64,000 nt of DNA from Streptomyces sp. NBC_00659 (GCF_036226925.1 NZ_CP109031.1:7626001-7690000), one strand, 5' to 3'. Counted from the first letter of the stretch, positions 52,852 to 63,237 are shown. Translations and numbers: made by a program. The notes: a model not told the origin generated them from the sequence alone.

Positions 52852-54236
52852 GACGCCATCTCCTCTCCGAGCGGCTGCGGATTGGGGACGACACGGGACT
52901 TGGGCCGGTCCGGTGACTTGAGGAACAGGGCCAGCACGGCGGACGCCAGACCGATGGACCCAGCGAGCACGAAGGCGCCTTGGTAGTCCCACGCGCCGAC
53001 GACGACCGCGCCCATGCCGGATCCCACGAGGCCCGAGATCAGCTTCGAGCTGTACACCATCCCGTAGTTGGAGGCGTTGTTGTTCTCGCCGAAGTAGTCC
53101 GCCGTCATGGCCGCGAACAGCGGGAAGATCGCGCCGCCGCCGAAGCCGGAGACCATGGAACAGAAGAGGAAGAACGGCATGCTGCCCATCTGGCCGGAGA
53201 CCAGCACACCGAACTGGGCGGAACCCAGCACCAGACACACGATGATCAGCGTGTGGCGCCGTCCGACGCGGTCGGAGATCCAGCCGATGATCCCGCGCCC
53301 GGTGCCGTTGACGATGGCCTTCAGCGACATCGCCGTGGCCACGATCCCGCCCGCGAAGCCCATGTCCTTGCCGAACGGGACCTGGAAGGCGATGCCGAAG
53401 ATGTTGATCCCGGCCGTGCACAGCAGACAGAACCACATCATCCACAGAACAGGGGTACGCGCGGCCTCCCTCGGGGTGTACTGCTTCACGGCCGGCGGGT
53501 TCTTCTCCAGCGCCCGCCGGATCTTCGGGTCGTCCGAGACCTTCAGCGGGTCCACGTCCGGCGGCCACCAGCCCTTCGGCGGGTCCTTGAAGAACCAGCC
53601 GGCCGCCGCGACCACCGCGCAGCAGAGCAGACCGACACCCACCAGGACACCCCGGTAGTTGCCCAGATCCATGTACGAGGTGAACAGGAAGACGAAGGGC
53701 ACGGACCCGTAGGCGAAACCGCCGTTGACGAAGCCCGTCTTGCCGCCCTTGCGCTCCGGGTACCACTTGCCGACCATGTTCACGCAGGTCGCGTAGACGA
53801 GACCCGCTCCGATGCCGCTGCACATGCCGAAGCCGAGATAGGCGACCACCACATGCGGCGCGAAGGCCAGGGCCACGTAGCCGAGCAGGGTGCCCAGCGC
53901 GCCCAGCAGCATCGCCGTACGGGCGGGGAGCCTGCCGCTCTCGCGCAGTTGCCCGGCTGGGAAGGCCACGGCCGCCTGGAAGAAGATCCAGACGCCCATC
54001 AGCCAGAAGATGTGTCCGCTGCTCCACAGATGAGCCTCGTGCAGTGTGTCCTCCGCCGACGTGAACGCGTACTCGGCGGAGCTGATGCCCATCATGCCCG
54101 CCCAGGGCAGGAAGACCATCCAGGCGCGTTTTCGGCCCATGATGTCGATGTCGGTCTCACCGACGCGGTACACGCGTCCGTTCCGGTCCCTCACCTCTTG
54201 ATGTGGCACCGATGTCGAATAGCCGGTGGTTGTCAT
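52848..54236 (-). CDS. OFA-family MFS transporter (OxlT-like), second copy
   Basis: 462 aa from ATG 54236 (AAGGGG twelve bases upstream; an in-frame ATG at 54287 is less likely). About twelve helices. OFA features: PAGQLRESGRLPARTAMLLG, GMCSGIGAGLVYATCVNMVGKWYP in sections, FVNGGFAYGSVPF, GRGIIGWISDRVGRRHTL and GFGGGAIFPLFAAMTADYFGENN. It follows frc and the ADP-forming ligase on the same strand, so oxalate, formate or a related diacid is the likely substrate. It is only distantly similar to the copy at 40234 and has a different type of small partner. Confidence 0.88.
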   Translation of the reverse strand: MTTTGYSTSVPHQEVRDRNGRVYRVGETDIDIMGRKRAWMVFLPWAGMMGISSAEYAFTSAEDTLHEAHLWSSGHIFWLMGVWIFFQAAVAFPAGQLRESGRLPARTAMLLGALGTLLGYVALAFAPHVVVAYLGFGMCSGIGAGLVYATCVNMVGKWYPERKGGKTGFVNGGFAYGSVPFVFLFTSYMDLGNYRGVLVGVGLLCCAVVAAAGWFFKDPPKGWWPPDVDPLKVSDDPKIRRALEKNPPAVKQYTPREAARTPVLWMMWFCLLCTAGINIFGIAFQVPFGKDMGFAGGIVATAMSLKAIVNGTGRGIIGWISDRVGRRHTLIIVCLVLGSAQFGVLVSGQMGSMPFFLFCSMVSGFGGGAIFPLFAAMTADYFGENNNASNYGMVYSSKLISGLVGSGMGAVVVGAWDYQGAFVLAGSIGLASAVLALFLKSPDRPKSRVVPNPQPLGEEMAS

Positions 54237-54359
54237 GTCGATCGAGATCCCCTTGCGTCGAAAGATCTGGTCAGCGCCCCCTGCCACATGCCTTTCGTGC
54301 GCTCACGGGTCCCGGGGGCGGCCGACGCGCACCGTCGGCCGGCCCCCTGCGTCCTCATG

Positions 54360-56507
54360 TCATGAACGACCCCCCAACAGGCCCGCCGCGCGCGCCCAGC
54401 GGTACTTCGCGCCGAGGACGGCCACCGGCATCTCGGTCGTGTACGGGTAGGCCACGACCCCTCGCTCGTACAGGTACCGGCACGCCTCCTCGACCTCGAC
54501 GTCACCCGCGAGCGACGCCACCACGGGCTTCTCGATGCCGCGTTCGCGGAACTCGGCCACCACGCGCGCGGTGAGCTCGGCGAAGACCATGGGAGGGGTC
54601 ACGACGGTGTGCCAGTAGCCGAGGACGAGCGCGTGGACGCGCGGGTCCTCCAGTCCGAGCCGGATCGTCGCCTCGTACGTCGACGGCGGTTCGCCGCCCG
54701 TGATGTCCACCGGGTTGCCCGCGGCCCCGAAGGGCGGGATGAACTCCCGGAAGGAGGCGTCCAGGTCCGGCGGGATCTCCATCAGGGACAGCCCGTTGTC
54801 GGTGACCGCGTCCGACAGCAGGACGCCGCTGCCGCCCGCGCCGGTGATGATCACGACGTTGTCGCCCCGGGGAGCGGGCAGCACCGGCAGGGCCCGCGCG
54901 TACTCCAGCATGTCGATCAGCCCGGGAGCCCGGATGACACCGGCCTGCCTGAGGATGTCGTCGTACACGGCGTCGTCGCCCGCGAGGGCCCCGGTGTGCG
55001 AGCCCGCGGCCCGCGCGCCGGCGGCGGTCCGCCCGGCCTTGAGGACGACGACGGGCTTCTTCGGGACGGTGGCGCGGGCCGCCTCCACGAAGGCGCGCCC
55101 GTCCTTGAGGTCCTCCAGATGCATCGCCACGCACCGGGTGTTCGGGTCCTCGCCGAACCAGGTGAGCAGGTCGTCCTCGTCCAGGTCCGCCTTGTTGCCG
55201 AGCCCCACGATCGCCGAGACCCCTGTCTTCGTGGTCCGGGCGAACCCCAGCACGGCCATGCCGATCCCACCGGACTGCGAGGAGAGCGCGACCCCGCCCT
55301 TCACGTCGTACGGCGTGCAGAACGTGGCGCACACGTCCTGCCAGGTCGAGTAGTAGCCGTAGATGTTCGGGCCGAGCAGCCGGATGCCGTACCGCTCGCC
55401 GATGGCCGTGATCTCGTCCTGGAGCGCCTGTTCGCCGGTCTCCGCGAAGCCGGAGGGGATCAGGACCGCGTTGGGGATGTTCTTGCGTCCGGCCTCCTCC
55501 AGGACCCGGGCCACCGCCCGCGCCGGGACGGCGAAGACCGCGACGTCCACCTCGCCGGGAATGTCCGCGACACTCGCGTAGGCCTTGCGTCCCTGGATGT
55601 CGTCGGCCCGGGGGTTCACCGGATGGATCTCGCCCGCGAAGCCCCCGTCGACGAGGTTCTTCAGCACCGCGTGGCCGATCTTGCCCGGGACGTCCGAGGC
55701 GCCGATCACGGCGATCGACCGCGGCCGCATCAGCCGGTCCATGGAGGCGAGGATCTCGTCCCGGGTGTACCGGCGCCGGCCGGCCGGAGGGCCCGCGCCG
55801 AGAATCACGCGGATGTCCGCCGCGATCGCCCCCCGCGGGCCGGCGATCACCGGGTTGAGGTCCACCTCGGCGATCTCGGGGAAGTCCGTGACGAGTTCGG
55901 AGACGCGGCGGATCTGCTCGGCGAGGGCCGTCCGGTCCACCGCGGGCCCGCCGCGCACCCCGTGCAGGACCTGCGCGCAGCGGATCGATTCGAGCATCGA
56001 CAGCGCCTCGTCGGCGTCCACCGGCGCCAGCCGGAAGGTGACGTCCCCCAGCACCTCGACCAGCACCCCGCCGAGACCGAAGGCGACGACCTTCCCGAAC
56101 GTCGGGTCGGTCACCGCGCCGACGATGACCTCCTGTCCGGGCGGGATCAGCTCCTGCACCTGGACGCCGTCGATCCGGGCGCGGGCGTCGTACGCGCGGG
56201 CGTTCTCGACGATCGCCCGGAAGGCAGCCCGTACCTCGGCTTCTCCCTCGACACCGACCAGCACCCCGCCCGCGTCGGTCTTGTGCAGGATGTCGGGGGA
56301 GACGATCTTCATCACCACGGGGCCGCCGAGGCGTTCCGCGTGCGTGACCGCCTCGTCCTCGTCGCGGGCCAGTTCCTCGCCGGGCACGGTGATCCCGTAG
56401 GCGTCGGCGATCTGCTTGCCCTCCGGTGCCGTCAGCGCGGTACGTCCCTGGCGCCGCACGCCGTCGAGGAGCGCCCGCACCCGGGCCACCCGGTCCTGAT
56501 CCGCCAT
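54360..56507 (-). CDS. Acetate--CoA ligase family protein (ADP-forming, alpha/beta fused)
   Basis: 715 aa, one base after the frc stop. Domain order is ATP-grasp first (about 1-235: GPVVMKIVSPDILHKTDAGG, VVAFGLGGVLVEVLGD, EVDLNPVIA), then CoA-binding (SIAVIGASDVPGKIGHAVLK) and the succinyl-CoA-ligase-like part (SSQSGGIGMAVLG, AGSHTGALAGDDAVYDD with the probable phospho-His). This beta-alpha order is seen in fused bacterial ADP-forming acyl-CoA synthetases. It would make or use an acyl-CoA with ATP/ADP. Tight coupling to frc suggests oxalyl-CoA, formyl-CoA or the acceptor CoA ester, which is inference. Confidence 0.9.
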   Translation of the reverse strand: MADQDRVARVRALLDGVRRQGRTALTAPEGKQIADAYGITVPGEELARDEDEAVTHAERLGGPVVMKIVSPDILHKTDAGGVLVGVEGEAEVRAAFRAIVENARAYDARARIDGVQVQELIPPGQEVIVGAVTDPTFGKVVAFGLGGVLVEVLGDVTFRLAPVDADEALSMLESIRCAQVLHGVRGGPAVDRTALAEQIRRVSELVTDFPEIAEVDLNPVIAGPRGAIAADIRVILGAGPPAGRRRYTRDEILASMDRLMRPRSIAVIGASDVPGKIGHAVLKNLVDGGFAGEIHPVNPRADDIQGRKAYASVADIPGEVDVAVFAVPARAVARVLEEAGRKNIPNAVLIPSGFAETGEQALQDEITAIGERYGIRLLGPNIYGYYSTWQDVCATFCTPYDVKGGVALSSQSGGIGMAVLGFARTTKTGVSAIVGLGNKADLDEDDLLTWFGEDPNTRCVAMHLEDLKDGRAFVEAARATVPKKPVVVLKAGRTAAGARAAGSHTGALAGDDAVYDDILRQAGVIRAPGLIDMLEYARALPVLPAPRGDNVVIITGAGGSGVLLSDAVTDNGLSLMEIPPDLDASFREFIPPFGAAGNPVDITGGEPPSTYEATIRLGLEDPRVHALVLGYWHTVVTPPMVFAELTARVVAEFRERGIEKPVVASLAGDVEVEEACRYLYERGVVAYPYTTEMPVAVLGAKYRWARAAGLLGGRS

Positions 56508-56508
56508 C

Positions 56509-57741
56509 TCAGATCACCCCGCCCGACTTGAGAAGCCGCAATTCCTCGTCGCCGAGGCCGAGTTCGCCGATGTAGATCTCCTCGTTGTGCTCACCGAGCA
56601 GCGGAGAGGCGGTGATGTCGACGGGGGAGTCGGAGAGCTTGAGCGGGCTGCCGACGGTGACGTAGGAGCCGCGCTCGGGGTGCTCGACCTCGACGACCAT
56701 GTCGTTGGCGGCGAGCGAGGAGTCCTCGATGATCTCCTTGGTCGACAGGATCGGCCCGCAGGGGATGCTCTCGGCGTTGAGTTTCTCCAGCACCTGCCAT
56801 TTGGGCAATGTCGTGGTCCATTCCTCGATGAGCTGGAACATCTTGGCGAGCTTCGGCAGCCGGGCCCCCGGGGTGGCCCAGCCGGGGTCCTCGGCCAGCT
56901 CGGGCCGGCCGATCAGCCGGGTGATGGGTTTCCAGCCGGCGGGCTGGACGATGACGTAGACGTAGTCGTTGGGGCCGCCGGGCGCGCACTTGACGGCCCA
57001 GCCGGGCTGGCCGCCCCCGGAGGCGTTGCCCGAGCGGGGGACCTCGTCGCCGAAGTCCTCGTTGGGGTACTCGGCGAGCGGCCCGTGGGCCAGGCGCTGC
57101 TGGTCGCGCAGCTTGACCCGGCAGAGGTTGAGGACGGCGTGCTGCATGGCCACGTTGACGCGCTGCCCGCGTCCGGTGCGGGTGCGCTGGAGGAGGGCAG
57201 CGAGGACGGCGGCGACGGCGTGGACGCCGGTGCCCGAATCGCCGATCTGGGCGCCGGTGGCCATCGGCGGGCCGTCCTCGAATCCGGTGGTGGCCATGGA
57301 ACCGCCCATGGCCTGCGCGACCACCTCGTACGCCTTGAAGTCGGTGTACGGGCCGTCCCCGAAGCCCTTGATGGAGGCGTAGACGATCCGCGGGTTGATC
57401 TCGCGGATGCGGTCCCAGGTGAAGCCCATGCGGTCGATCGCGCCGGGGCCGAAGTTCTCCACCATGACATCGGAGCGGCGGATCAGCTCGGTCAGAAGCT
57501 GTTTGCCGCGCTCGGTCTTGGTGTTGAGGGTGATGCTGCGCTTGTTGCTGTTGAGCATGGTGAAGTAGAGGGAGTCGGCGTCCGGGATGTCCCGCAGCTG
57601 GGCGCGGGTGATGTCACCGGTCGGCGCCTCGAGTTTGACCACGTCGGCGCCGAGCCATGCCATCAACTGGGTCGCCGAGGGACCGGACTGAACGTGCGTC
57701 ATGTCCAGGACCCGGATGCCTTCGAGAGCCTTGGTCGTCAC
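56509..57741 (-). CDS. frc: Formyl-CoA:oxalate CoA-transferase
   Basis: 410 aa from GTG/ATG at 57741 ([20 protein letters not shown]). The similarity to Oxalobacter Frc as I remember it is extensive: [48 protein letters not shown] with catalytic D168, [10 protein letters not shown], the glycine loop SGGGQPGW and [10 protein letters not shown]. It is a class III CoA-transferase that moves CoA from formyl-CoA to oxalate. It heads a minus-strand operon (frc, ligase, transporter, small protein) and is divergent from the SucC-like gene. Oxalyl-CoA decarboxylase, its usual partner, is not in the window. Confidence 0.9.
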   Translation of the reverse strand: MTTKALEGIRVLDMTHVQSGPSATQLMAWLGADVVKLEAPTGDITRAQLRDIPDADSLYFTMLNSNKRSITLNTKTERGKQLLTELIRRSDVMVENFGPGAIDRMGFTWDRIREINPRIVYASIKGFGDGPYTDFKAYEVVAQAMGGSMATTGFEDGPPMATGAQIGDSGTGVHAVAAVLAALLQRTRTGRGQRVNVAMQHAVLNLCRVKLRDQQRLAHGPLAEYPNEDFGDEVPRSGNASGGGQPGWAVKCAPGGPNDYVYVIVQPAGWKPITRLIGRPELAEDPGWATPGARLPKLAKMFQLIEEWTTTLPKWQVLEKLNAESIPCGPILSTKEIIEDSSLAANDMVVEVEHPERGSYVTVGSPLKLSDSPVDITASPLLGEHNEEIYIGELGLGDEELRLLKSGGVI

Positions 57742-57810
57742 AGGTCACCTCACTTGTCCGTTGCCTTGAGCCGCCCCGGTGCGGCGGCGGTGGGCCAGGT
57801 TCGGCACATT

Positions 57811-57835
57811 GCATACAGTCGACGAATACTGTATG
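57811..57835. promoter_or_regulatory. Operator between frc and the SucC-like gene
   Basis: Perfect 8-bp arms CATACAGT (57812-57819) and ACTGTATG (57828-57835) around CGACGAAT. It lies inside a plus-strand promoter TTGCAT (57809-57814) -17 bp- TATGAA (57832-57837) and a mirror-image minus-strand one (TTCATA, 16 bp, TATGCA), so a bound protein would block both directions. Confidence 0.7.
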
Positions 57836-57905
57836 AAGATTGTTATCCCGCATCCGATGGGTGATGTCCAGGGGTCGTGCACCACTTTCAGGACGGAGCC
57901 GAAAC

Positions 57906-59036
57906 GTGGACCTGTACGAGCATCAGGCGCGGCAACTCTTCGAAGAACACGGCATCTTGGTGCCGCGCGCCGAGGTCACCGACTCGCCCGGCCGGGCCCG
58001 CGACATCGCCCGACGGCTCGGCGGCCGGGTCGTGGTCAAGGCCCAGGTGAGGACGGGCGGGCGCGGCAAGGCGGGGGGAGTGCGGCTCGCCGAGGACCCG
58101 GAAGCCGCCGAACGCACGGCGCGCGAGATCCTCGGCATGAACATCAAGGGCCACCAGGTCCGCACGGTGATGCTGGCCCAACCCGTCGACATCGAGAGCG
58201 AGTTCTACGTCTCGTACGTCCTCGACCGCGCCGCCGGACGCTTCCTCGCGATCGCCTCCGCCGAGGGCGGCACCGAGATCGAGGAGGTGGCCGCGCTCCG
58301 GCCGGAGGCGGTGGCGCGTGTCCCCGTGGACCCCGCGGAGGGCGTCACCCCTCAGAAGGCCGCCGAGATCGTCCGGGCGGCCGGACTGCCACCGCGCTCC
58401 GCCGACGTCCTCGTCCGGCTCTGGCAGGTGCTCATCCGTGAGGACGCCCTCCTCGTCGAGGTGAACCCCCTCGTCCGCACCGCCCAGGGCCGGCTCATGG
58501 CCCTGGACGGCAAGGTCACGCTCGACGGCAACGCCCGCTACCGCCAGGCGCGTTGGGACGGACAGGAGACCTCGCACGACGACCCGCTGGAGGCCGCGGC
58601 CGCCGCCAAGGGACTCAACTACGTGAAGCTGGAAGGAGAGGTCGGTGTCATCGGCAACGGCGCGGGCCTCGTGATGTCGACGCTCGACGTCGTCGCCGGC
58701 AGTGGCGCCCGCCCCGCCAACTTCCTCGACATCGGCGGCGGGGCCTCCGCGCGGATCATGTCCGACGGACTGTCCGTCGTCCTGTCCGACCCCGCCGTCA
58801 GGTCCGTCCTCGTCAACGTCTTCGGCGGCATCACCGCGTGCGACGCCGTCGCCGACGGCATTGTCCGGGCGCTGGACGCCGTACGGCCGACCAAACCGCT
58901 CGTGGTCCGGCTCGACGGCAACAACGCGGCCCGGGGCCGCGCCGTTCTCGCGGAGCGGGCGCACCCCCTGGTGCACCAGGCCGCCACCATGGACGACGCC
59001 GCCCGCCTCGCCGCCCGACTGGCCCACATCAGCTGA
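57906..59036 (+). CDS. Succinate--CoA ligase beta-subunit-like protein
   Basis: 376 aa from GTG 57906 ([17 protein letters not shown]) after GGACGGAG. ATP-grasp domain [20 protein letters not shown], metal/ATP residues in [22 protein letters not shown], then the ligase domain [18 protein letters not shown] and [20 protein letters not shown]. All core SucC motifs are kept. As a copy divergent from frc and under the same operator it is probably not the TCA-cycle enzyme; it may regenerate succinyl-CoA as CoA donor for Frc-type transfer or ligate another acid. Paired with the next gene (11-bp gap). Confidence 0.88.
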   Translation: MDLYEHQARQLFEEHGILVPRAEVTDSPGRARDIARRLGGRVVVKAQVRTGGRGKAGGVRLAEDPEAAERTAREILGMNIKGHQVRTVMLAQPVDIESEFYVSYVLDRAAGRFLAIASAEGGTEIEEVAALRPEAVARVPVDPAEGVTPQKAAEIVRAAGLPPRSADVLVRLWQVLIREDALLVEVNPLVRTAQGRLMALDGKVTLDGNARYRQARWDGQETSHDDPLEAAAAAKGLNYVKLEGEVGVIGNGAGLVMSTLDVVAGSGARPANFLDIGGGASARIMSDGLSVVLSDPAVRSVLVNVFGGITACDAVADGIVRALDAVRPTKPLVVRLDGNNAARGRAVLAERAHPLVHQAATMDDAARLAARLAHIS

Positions 59037-59047
59037 AGGAGCGGGAC

Positions 59048-59986
59048 ATGGCCGTCTTTCTCACCGAGGAGTCCAGGATCCTCGTCCAGGGCATGACCGG
59101 CGCCGAGGGCATACGGCACACCCGGCGCATGCTCGCCGCCGGCACGAACGTCGTCGGCGGCGTCAATCCGCGCAAGGCCGGCCTCGCCGTGGCGTTCGAC
59201 ATCCCTGGCACCGAGGGCCGGGGCAGTACCCCGCGGACCGTCCCCGTCTTCGGGTCGGTGCGTGAGGGGATCGAGGCGACGGGAGCCGATGTGAGCGTGG
59301 TGTTCGTGCCGCCGGCCTTCGCCCGTGCGGCCGTGCTGGAGGCCGCCGACGCCGGGATCGGGCTCGCCGTCGTCATCACCGAGGGCATCCCCGTCCACGA
59401 CTCCGTCGCCTTCTGCGCGCACGCCGCCGACCGGGGCACCCGTGTCATCGGCCCGAACTGCCCCGGCCTCATCTCCCCCGGACGGTCGAACGCGGGCATC
59501 GTCCCCGCCGACATCACCGGGCCCGGGAGCATCGGCCTGGTCTCCAAGTCCGGCACCCTCACCTACCAACTCATGCACGAACTGAGGGACATCGGCTTCT
59601 CGACCTGCGTGGGCATCGGCGGGGACCCCGTCGTCGGCACCTCGCACATCGACTGCCTCGCGGCCTTCGAGAAGGACCCCGACACCGAGCTGATCGTGCT
59701 CATCGGGGAGATCGGCGGCGACGCCGAGGAGCGGGCGGCAGCGTACGTACGCGATCACGTCACCAAGCCCGTCGTCGGCTACATCGCCGGATTCACCGCC
59801 CCCGAGGGCCGGACCATGGGACACGCCGGGGCCATCGTCTCCGGCTCCTCGGGTACCGCCCAGGCCAAGAAGAAGGCCCTGGAGGCGGCCGGCGTGCAGG
59901 TCGGCGACACCCCGACCGACACGGCACGGCTGGTCCTGGCGCGGCTGGCGGAGCGAGCGACCCCGAGTGACGTCACTCATAGTTGA
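59048..59986 (+). CDS. Succinate--CoA ligase alpha-subunit-like protein
   Basis: 312 aa, ATG 59048 with AAGGAG. CoA-binding half: [28 protein letters not shown]. Ligase half: [39 protein letters not shown], and the active-site phospho-histidine H259 in [14 protein letters not shown]. It would form a heterotetramer with the SucC-like partner just upstream. An insertion [12 protein letters not shown] after VAFDIP is slightly longer than usual in this loop. Confidence 0.9.
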   Translation: MAVFLTEESRILVQGMTGAEGIRHTRRMLAAGTNVVGGVNPRKAGLAVAFDIPGTEGRGSTPRTVPVFGSVREGIEATGADVSVVFVPPAFARAAVLEAADAGIGLAVVITEGIPVHDSVAFCAHAADRGTRVIGPNCPGLISPGRSNAGIVPADITGPGSIGLVSKSGTLTYQLMHELRDIGFSTCVGIGGDPVVGTSHIDCLAAFEKDPDTELIVLIGEIGGDAEERAAAYVRDHVTKPVVGYIAGFTAPEGRTMGHAGAIVSGSSGTAQAKKKALEAAGVQVGDTPTDTARLVLARLAERATPSDVTHS

Positions 59987-60128
59987 CGTGAGGTGACTGC
60001 CGGAAACCGTCGGACCTCAATACCTTCCCTGACGTACGCGACGACTGTTCGCGCCGGCCCGCGCGGCCTTCCGTTCCGGCCGGACCCGGGCCCCCGCCCC
60101 CGACTGTGCACCGAGAGCGGAGACACCC

Positions 60129-61742
60129 ATGACAACCCACGACCCCACACCTCCCACCCCCACGCCGCCCACCTCCACGCCGAGCCATCGCAGCCCCCTC
60201 GCTCCCGCCCGCCTCGTCCTCAAGTCCGGCACGTCCTGGACCGACGCCTGGCGGCGGTCCCTCGCCATGGCCCCCGAGGCGTTCCGCGACGACCGGGTGC
60301 TCAACCTCTGGAACTCCGGCTGGCAGGCGGACGGCCGTGCGCTGCCCGCCACCAGCCCCGTCGACGGCGGCCCCATCGCGGGACCGCCACGGCTCGACGG
60401 CGCCACCGCCCACGCGGCCGTCCGCGCCTCGCTCGACCAGCACCGCGCCTGGCGCCATGTGCCCCTCGCCGAACGCCGGGCCCGCGTGGCGGCGACCCTC
60501 GACGCCCTCACCGAACACCGTGAACTGCTCGCCCTCCTGCTGGTCTGGGAGATCGGCAAGCCCTGGCGGCTGGCCCAGGCCGACGTGGACCGCGCGATCG
60601 ACGGCGTGCGCTGGTACGTCGACGGCATCGAGCCCATGGTGGAGGGCCGGGCCCCGCTCGACGGGCCCGTCTCCAACATCGCGAGCTGGAACTACCCGAT
60701 GAGCGTTCTCGTCCACGCGATGCTGGTGCAGGCACTGGCGGGCAACGCGGTCATCGCCAAGGCCCCGACCGACGGCGGTGTCGCGTGCCTGACGCTGGCC
60801 TGCGCGCTCGCCGTGCGCGAAGGCATCCCCCTCACCCTGGTCAGCGGCAGCGGGCGTGAGCTGTCGGAGGCGCTCGTGCGCGCGCCCGAGATCGGCTGCG
60901 TCTCCTTCGTCGGCGGCCGGGACACCGGCGCGGCGGTGGCCACCGCCGTCGCCGACCTCGGCAAGCGCCATGTCCTCGAACAGGAGGGGCTCAACACCTG
61001 GGGCGTCTGGAACTTCAGCGACTGGGACGCGCTGACGGCGGTCGTCCCCAAGCTCTTCGACTACGGCAAGCAGCGCTGCACCGCCTACCCGCGCTTCGTC
61101 GTCCAGCGCGCGCTGTTCGACGACTTCCTCGCGGCGTACCTCCCGGCCGTCCACACCCTGCGCACCGGCCACCCGCTCGCCGTCGAGCACCCCGACGACC
61201 CCCACCCCTCGCTGGACTTCGGCCCGCTCATCAACGCGGCCAAGGCCAAGGAACTGAACGACCAGGTCACCGAGGCCATCGACCGGGGTGCCGTCCCGCT
61301 CCACCGCGGCAAGCCGTCCGACGCCCGCTTCCTGCCCGGCCAGGACACGGCGGCGTACGTCCAGCCCGTCACGCTCCTCAACCCGCCGCCCTCCTCACCG
61401 CTGCATCACGCGGAACCCTTCGGACCGGTCGACACCATCGTCCTGGTCGACACCGAGGCCGAACTGCTCGCGGCGATGAACGCGTCGAACGGCGCGCTGG
61501 TCGCCACGCTGTCCACGGACGACGAGGCGACGTACACCCGGCTGGCCCCCCAGGTCCGCGCGTTCAAGGTCGGTCACGGCAGGCCCCGCTCCCGTGGCGA
61601 CCGCGACGAACTCTTCGGCGGCTTCGGCGCCTCGTGGCGCGGCGCGTTCGTGGGCGGGGAACTCCTGGTGCGAGCGGTGACCCGGGGCCCGGCGGGGGAG
61701 CGGCTGCCGGGGAACTTCCCGGAGTACCACTTGATGCCGTGA
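60129..61742 (+). CDS. Aldehyde dehydrogenase family protein
   Basis: 537 aa, ATG 60129 with GCGGAG upstream. A Pro/Thr-rich N-terminal tail (DPTPPTPTPPTSTPSH) precedes the ALDH domain. Cofactor region SNIASWNYPMSVLVHAMLVQ, catalytic E284 (LEQEGLNTW) and nucleophile C317 (GKQRCTAYP), 33 residues apart as in the family. The EQEG variation of the usual ELGG is uncommon and suggests an unusual substrate or cofactor pocket. It is 142 bp downstream of the sucD-like gene on the same strand. A role on glyoxylate, oxalyl-CoA or formaldehyde would fit the neighbourhood but is unproven. Confidence 0.85.
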   Translation: MTTHDPTPPTPTPPTSTPSHRSPLAPARLVLKSGTSWTDAWRRSLAMAPEAFRDDRVLNLWNSGWQADGRALPATSPVDGGPIAGPPRLDGATAHAAVRASLDQHRAWRHVPLAERRARVAATLDALTEHRELLALLLVWEIGKPWRLAQADVDRAIDGVRWYVDGIEPMVEGRAPLDGPVSNIASWNYPMSVLVHAMLVQALAGNAVIAKAPTDGGVACLTLACALAVREGIPLTLVSGSGRELSEALVRAPEIGCVSFVGGRDTGAAVATAVADLGKRHVLEQEGLNTWGVWNFSDWDALTAVVPKLFDYGKQRCTAYPRFVVQRALFDDFLAAYLPAVHTLRTGHPLAVEHPDDPHPSLDFGPLINAAKAKELNDQVTEAIDRGAVPLHRGKPSDARFLPGQDTAAYVQPVTLLNPPPSSPLHHAEPFGPVDTIVLVDTEAELLAAMNASNGALVATLSTDDEATYTRLAPQVRAFKVGHGRPRSRGDRDELFGGFGASWRGAFVGGELLVRAVTRGPAGERLPGNFPEYHLMP

Positions 61743-61749
61743 GCTCGGC

Positions 61750-61808
61750 CGGGTGGCCGGGTGACCGGGGAGTCAGGTGACCGGGTGACCGGGTGACGCG
61801 GTGACCTG
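61750..61808. repeat. Short GGGTGACC tandem repeats
   Basis: Six to seven imperfect copies of an 8-9-bp unit (GGGTGACC, GGTGACC, GGGTGACGC) in the gap between the convergent ALDH and DUF2254 genes. No hairpin of terminator quality was seen here. Confidence 0.55.
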
Positions 61809-61902
61809 GCGTGAGTCCCGTAAGCCGGGCGTGGTCCTGGGGTGAGCGGGGCGGCGTCCGCACCGGGGTGCCGCCCCCGCGCGGTTCGGTGCGCCGGGGC
61901 GG

Positions 61903-63237
61903 CTACCCGATGCCCTGCCGGTCCGGGCGCAGCGCGAAGGCGCGGTCCGAGGGCTCGGCGACCGAGCGCTCCACGGCCTCGACGAGCAGGGCGCGGTGCC
62001 GGAGCAGGGGCTCACGGCGGTCCGCGGGAGCGATCGCGGCGAGATCGTCGAGTCCGGCGACGATGCGCCGGGTGACCTGGGGAGAGCCCACCGCACAGCC
62101 GCGGATCTCCGTGAACCCCAGATCGACCAGCTCCGTCCAGCCCGGCACGGACTGCACCAGCCGTACGTTCCCGTGCCGGTCCCGGTGGAGCGCCGCGTCG
62201 AGGGGCCGGCCGGCGACCGCGGCCAGGAACTGGACGATGCGGTCGATCGCCTGGACGGCCGTGGTCGGGTCGTTCACCGCGGCCGACAGTGCCCGCAGCC
62301 CGATGTCGGCCAGCTGACGCATCCCGAACGCGAAGTCCTGATGGAAGGTGCGCTCCACCCCGACCGACACGGTGTGGCTCAGGGGCCGCCGGCCCGCGGG
62401 GGCGGGACCTCCGTGCACGGCGAACAGCGGGGTGCCCGGTACGACGAAGTCCCCGATCCGGGGGATCAGCCTCAGGACGACACCTTCCCGCCGGGCCGCC
62501 CGCACCAGCCGGGCGATGTTCACGTCCCGAATGACGCCGGCCCGCCCGTGGTGGGCTACCTGGGCGGTCTCGGGCCCGAGCGCGTCCTCTTCGCCGGTCG
62601 AGCGGGCGACGGGCATGTGCGCGACGACCTTGAACGCCTCGTGGGTGATGCGGTCGATGACATGGCTGATGCGCATGAGCCGCAGGGTCTGGTTCACGTA
62701 CAGCACGAAGAGAAGCAGGCTCAGCCCCAGCATCGCCAGCGTCAGAACCGACTGGATCAGCGGGATCGAGGTCACGTACCGCGCGTCGGCCTGCCCCTCG
62801 TACGAGGTCAGCACGAGGAGCGACAGCAGGAACGTGGCCAGGAACACGGCGAAGGTGGCCTTGGTGATCCGGCTCCGTACGAAGATCCGCACCACGCGCG
62901 GACTGAACTGCCCGCTCGCCATCTGCACGGCGACCAGCGAGATGCTGAAGACCACACCGATGAACGTCATCATCGCCGAGCTGACCACGGTCACCACGGC
63001 CTTCGCGTCGTCGGCCAGACGCAGCAGGTCGTCGAGGGTGTCGTAGTCGCGCGCGTCGTGCAGCGAGCCGACGATCGCGGTGTCGGCCGCGGTCGCCGCC
63101 GCCCACACCACGAAGACCAGCAGCATGGCCGCGGTGGGCGCGAACCAGAACGTGTCCCGCAGGTGTTCCCGCAACGGCGACAGCGTTCTCGGCCGCCGCC
63201 CTTCCCGCAGACCCCCGGTAGTCATCCAGTCACCCAT
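61903..63237 (-). CDS. DUF2254 family membrane protein
   Basis: 444 aa from ATG 63237. Four N-terminal membrane helices (FWFAPTAAMLLVFVVWAAAT, the block SSAMMTFIGVVFSISLVAVQ, FAVFLATFLLSLLVL, LIQSVLTLAMLGLSLLLFVL) are followed by a cytoplasmic domain of about 230 residues. The DUF2254 hallmarks MASGQFSPRVVRIFVRSR and ADIGLRALSAAVNDPTTAVQ are present. Function unknown for the family. Not operonic; the tRNA-Leu gene is behind it on the other strand. Confidence 0.9.
   Translation of the reverse strand: MGDWMTTGGLREGRRPRTLSPLREHLRDTFWFAPTAAMLLVFVVWAAATAADTAIVGSLHDARDYDTLDDLLRLADDAKAVVTVVSSAMMTFIGVVFSISLVAVQMASGQFSPRVVRIFVRSRITKATFAVFLATFLLSLLVLTSYEGQADARYVTSIPLIQSVLTLAMLGLSLLLFVLYVNQTLRLMRISHVIDRITHEAFKVVAHMPVARSTGEEDALGPETAQVAHHGRAGVIRDVNIARLVRAARREGVVLRLIPRIGDFVVPGTPLFAVHGGPAPAGRRPLSHTVSVGVERTFHQDFAFGMRQLADIGLRALSAAVNDPTTAVQAIDRIVQFLAAVAGRPLDAALHRDRHGNVRLVQSVPGWTELVDLGFTEIRGCAVGSPQVTRRIVAGLDDLAAIAPADRREPLLRHRALLVEAVERSVAEPSDRAFALRPDRQGIG

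Noticed and set aside
52594..54027. 477-codon minus-strand frame containing the 85-aa protein
   Set aside because: All but the last 86 codons overlap the transporter in another frame; the real start is the ATG coupled to the transporter stop.
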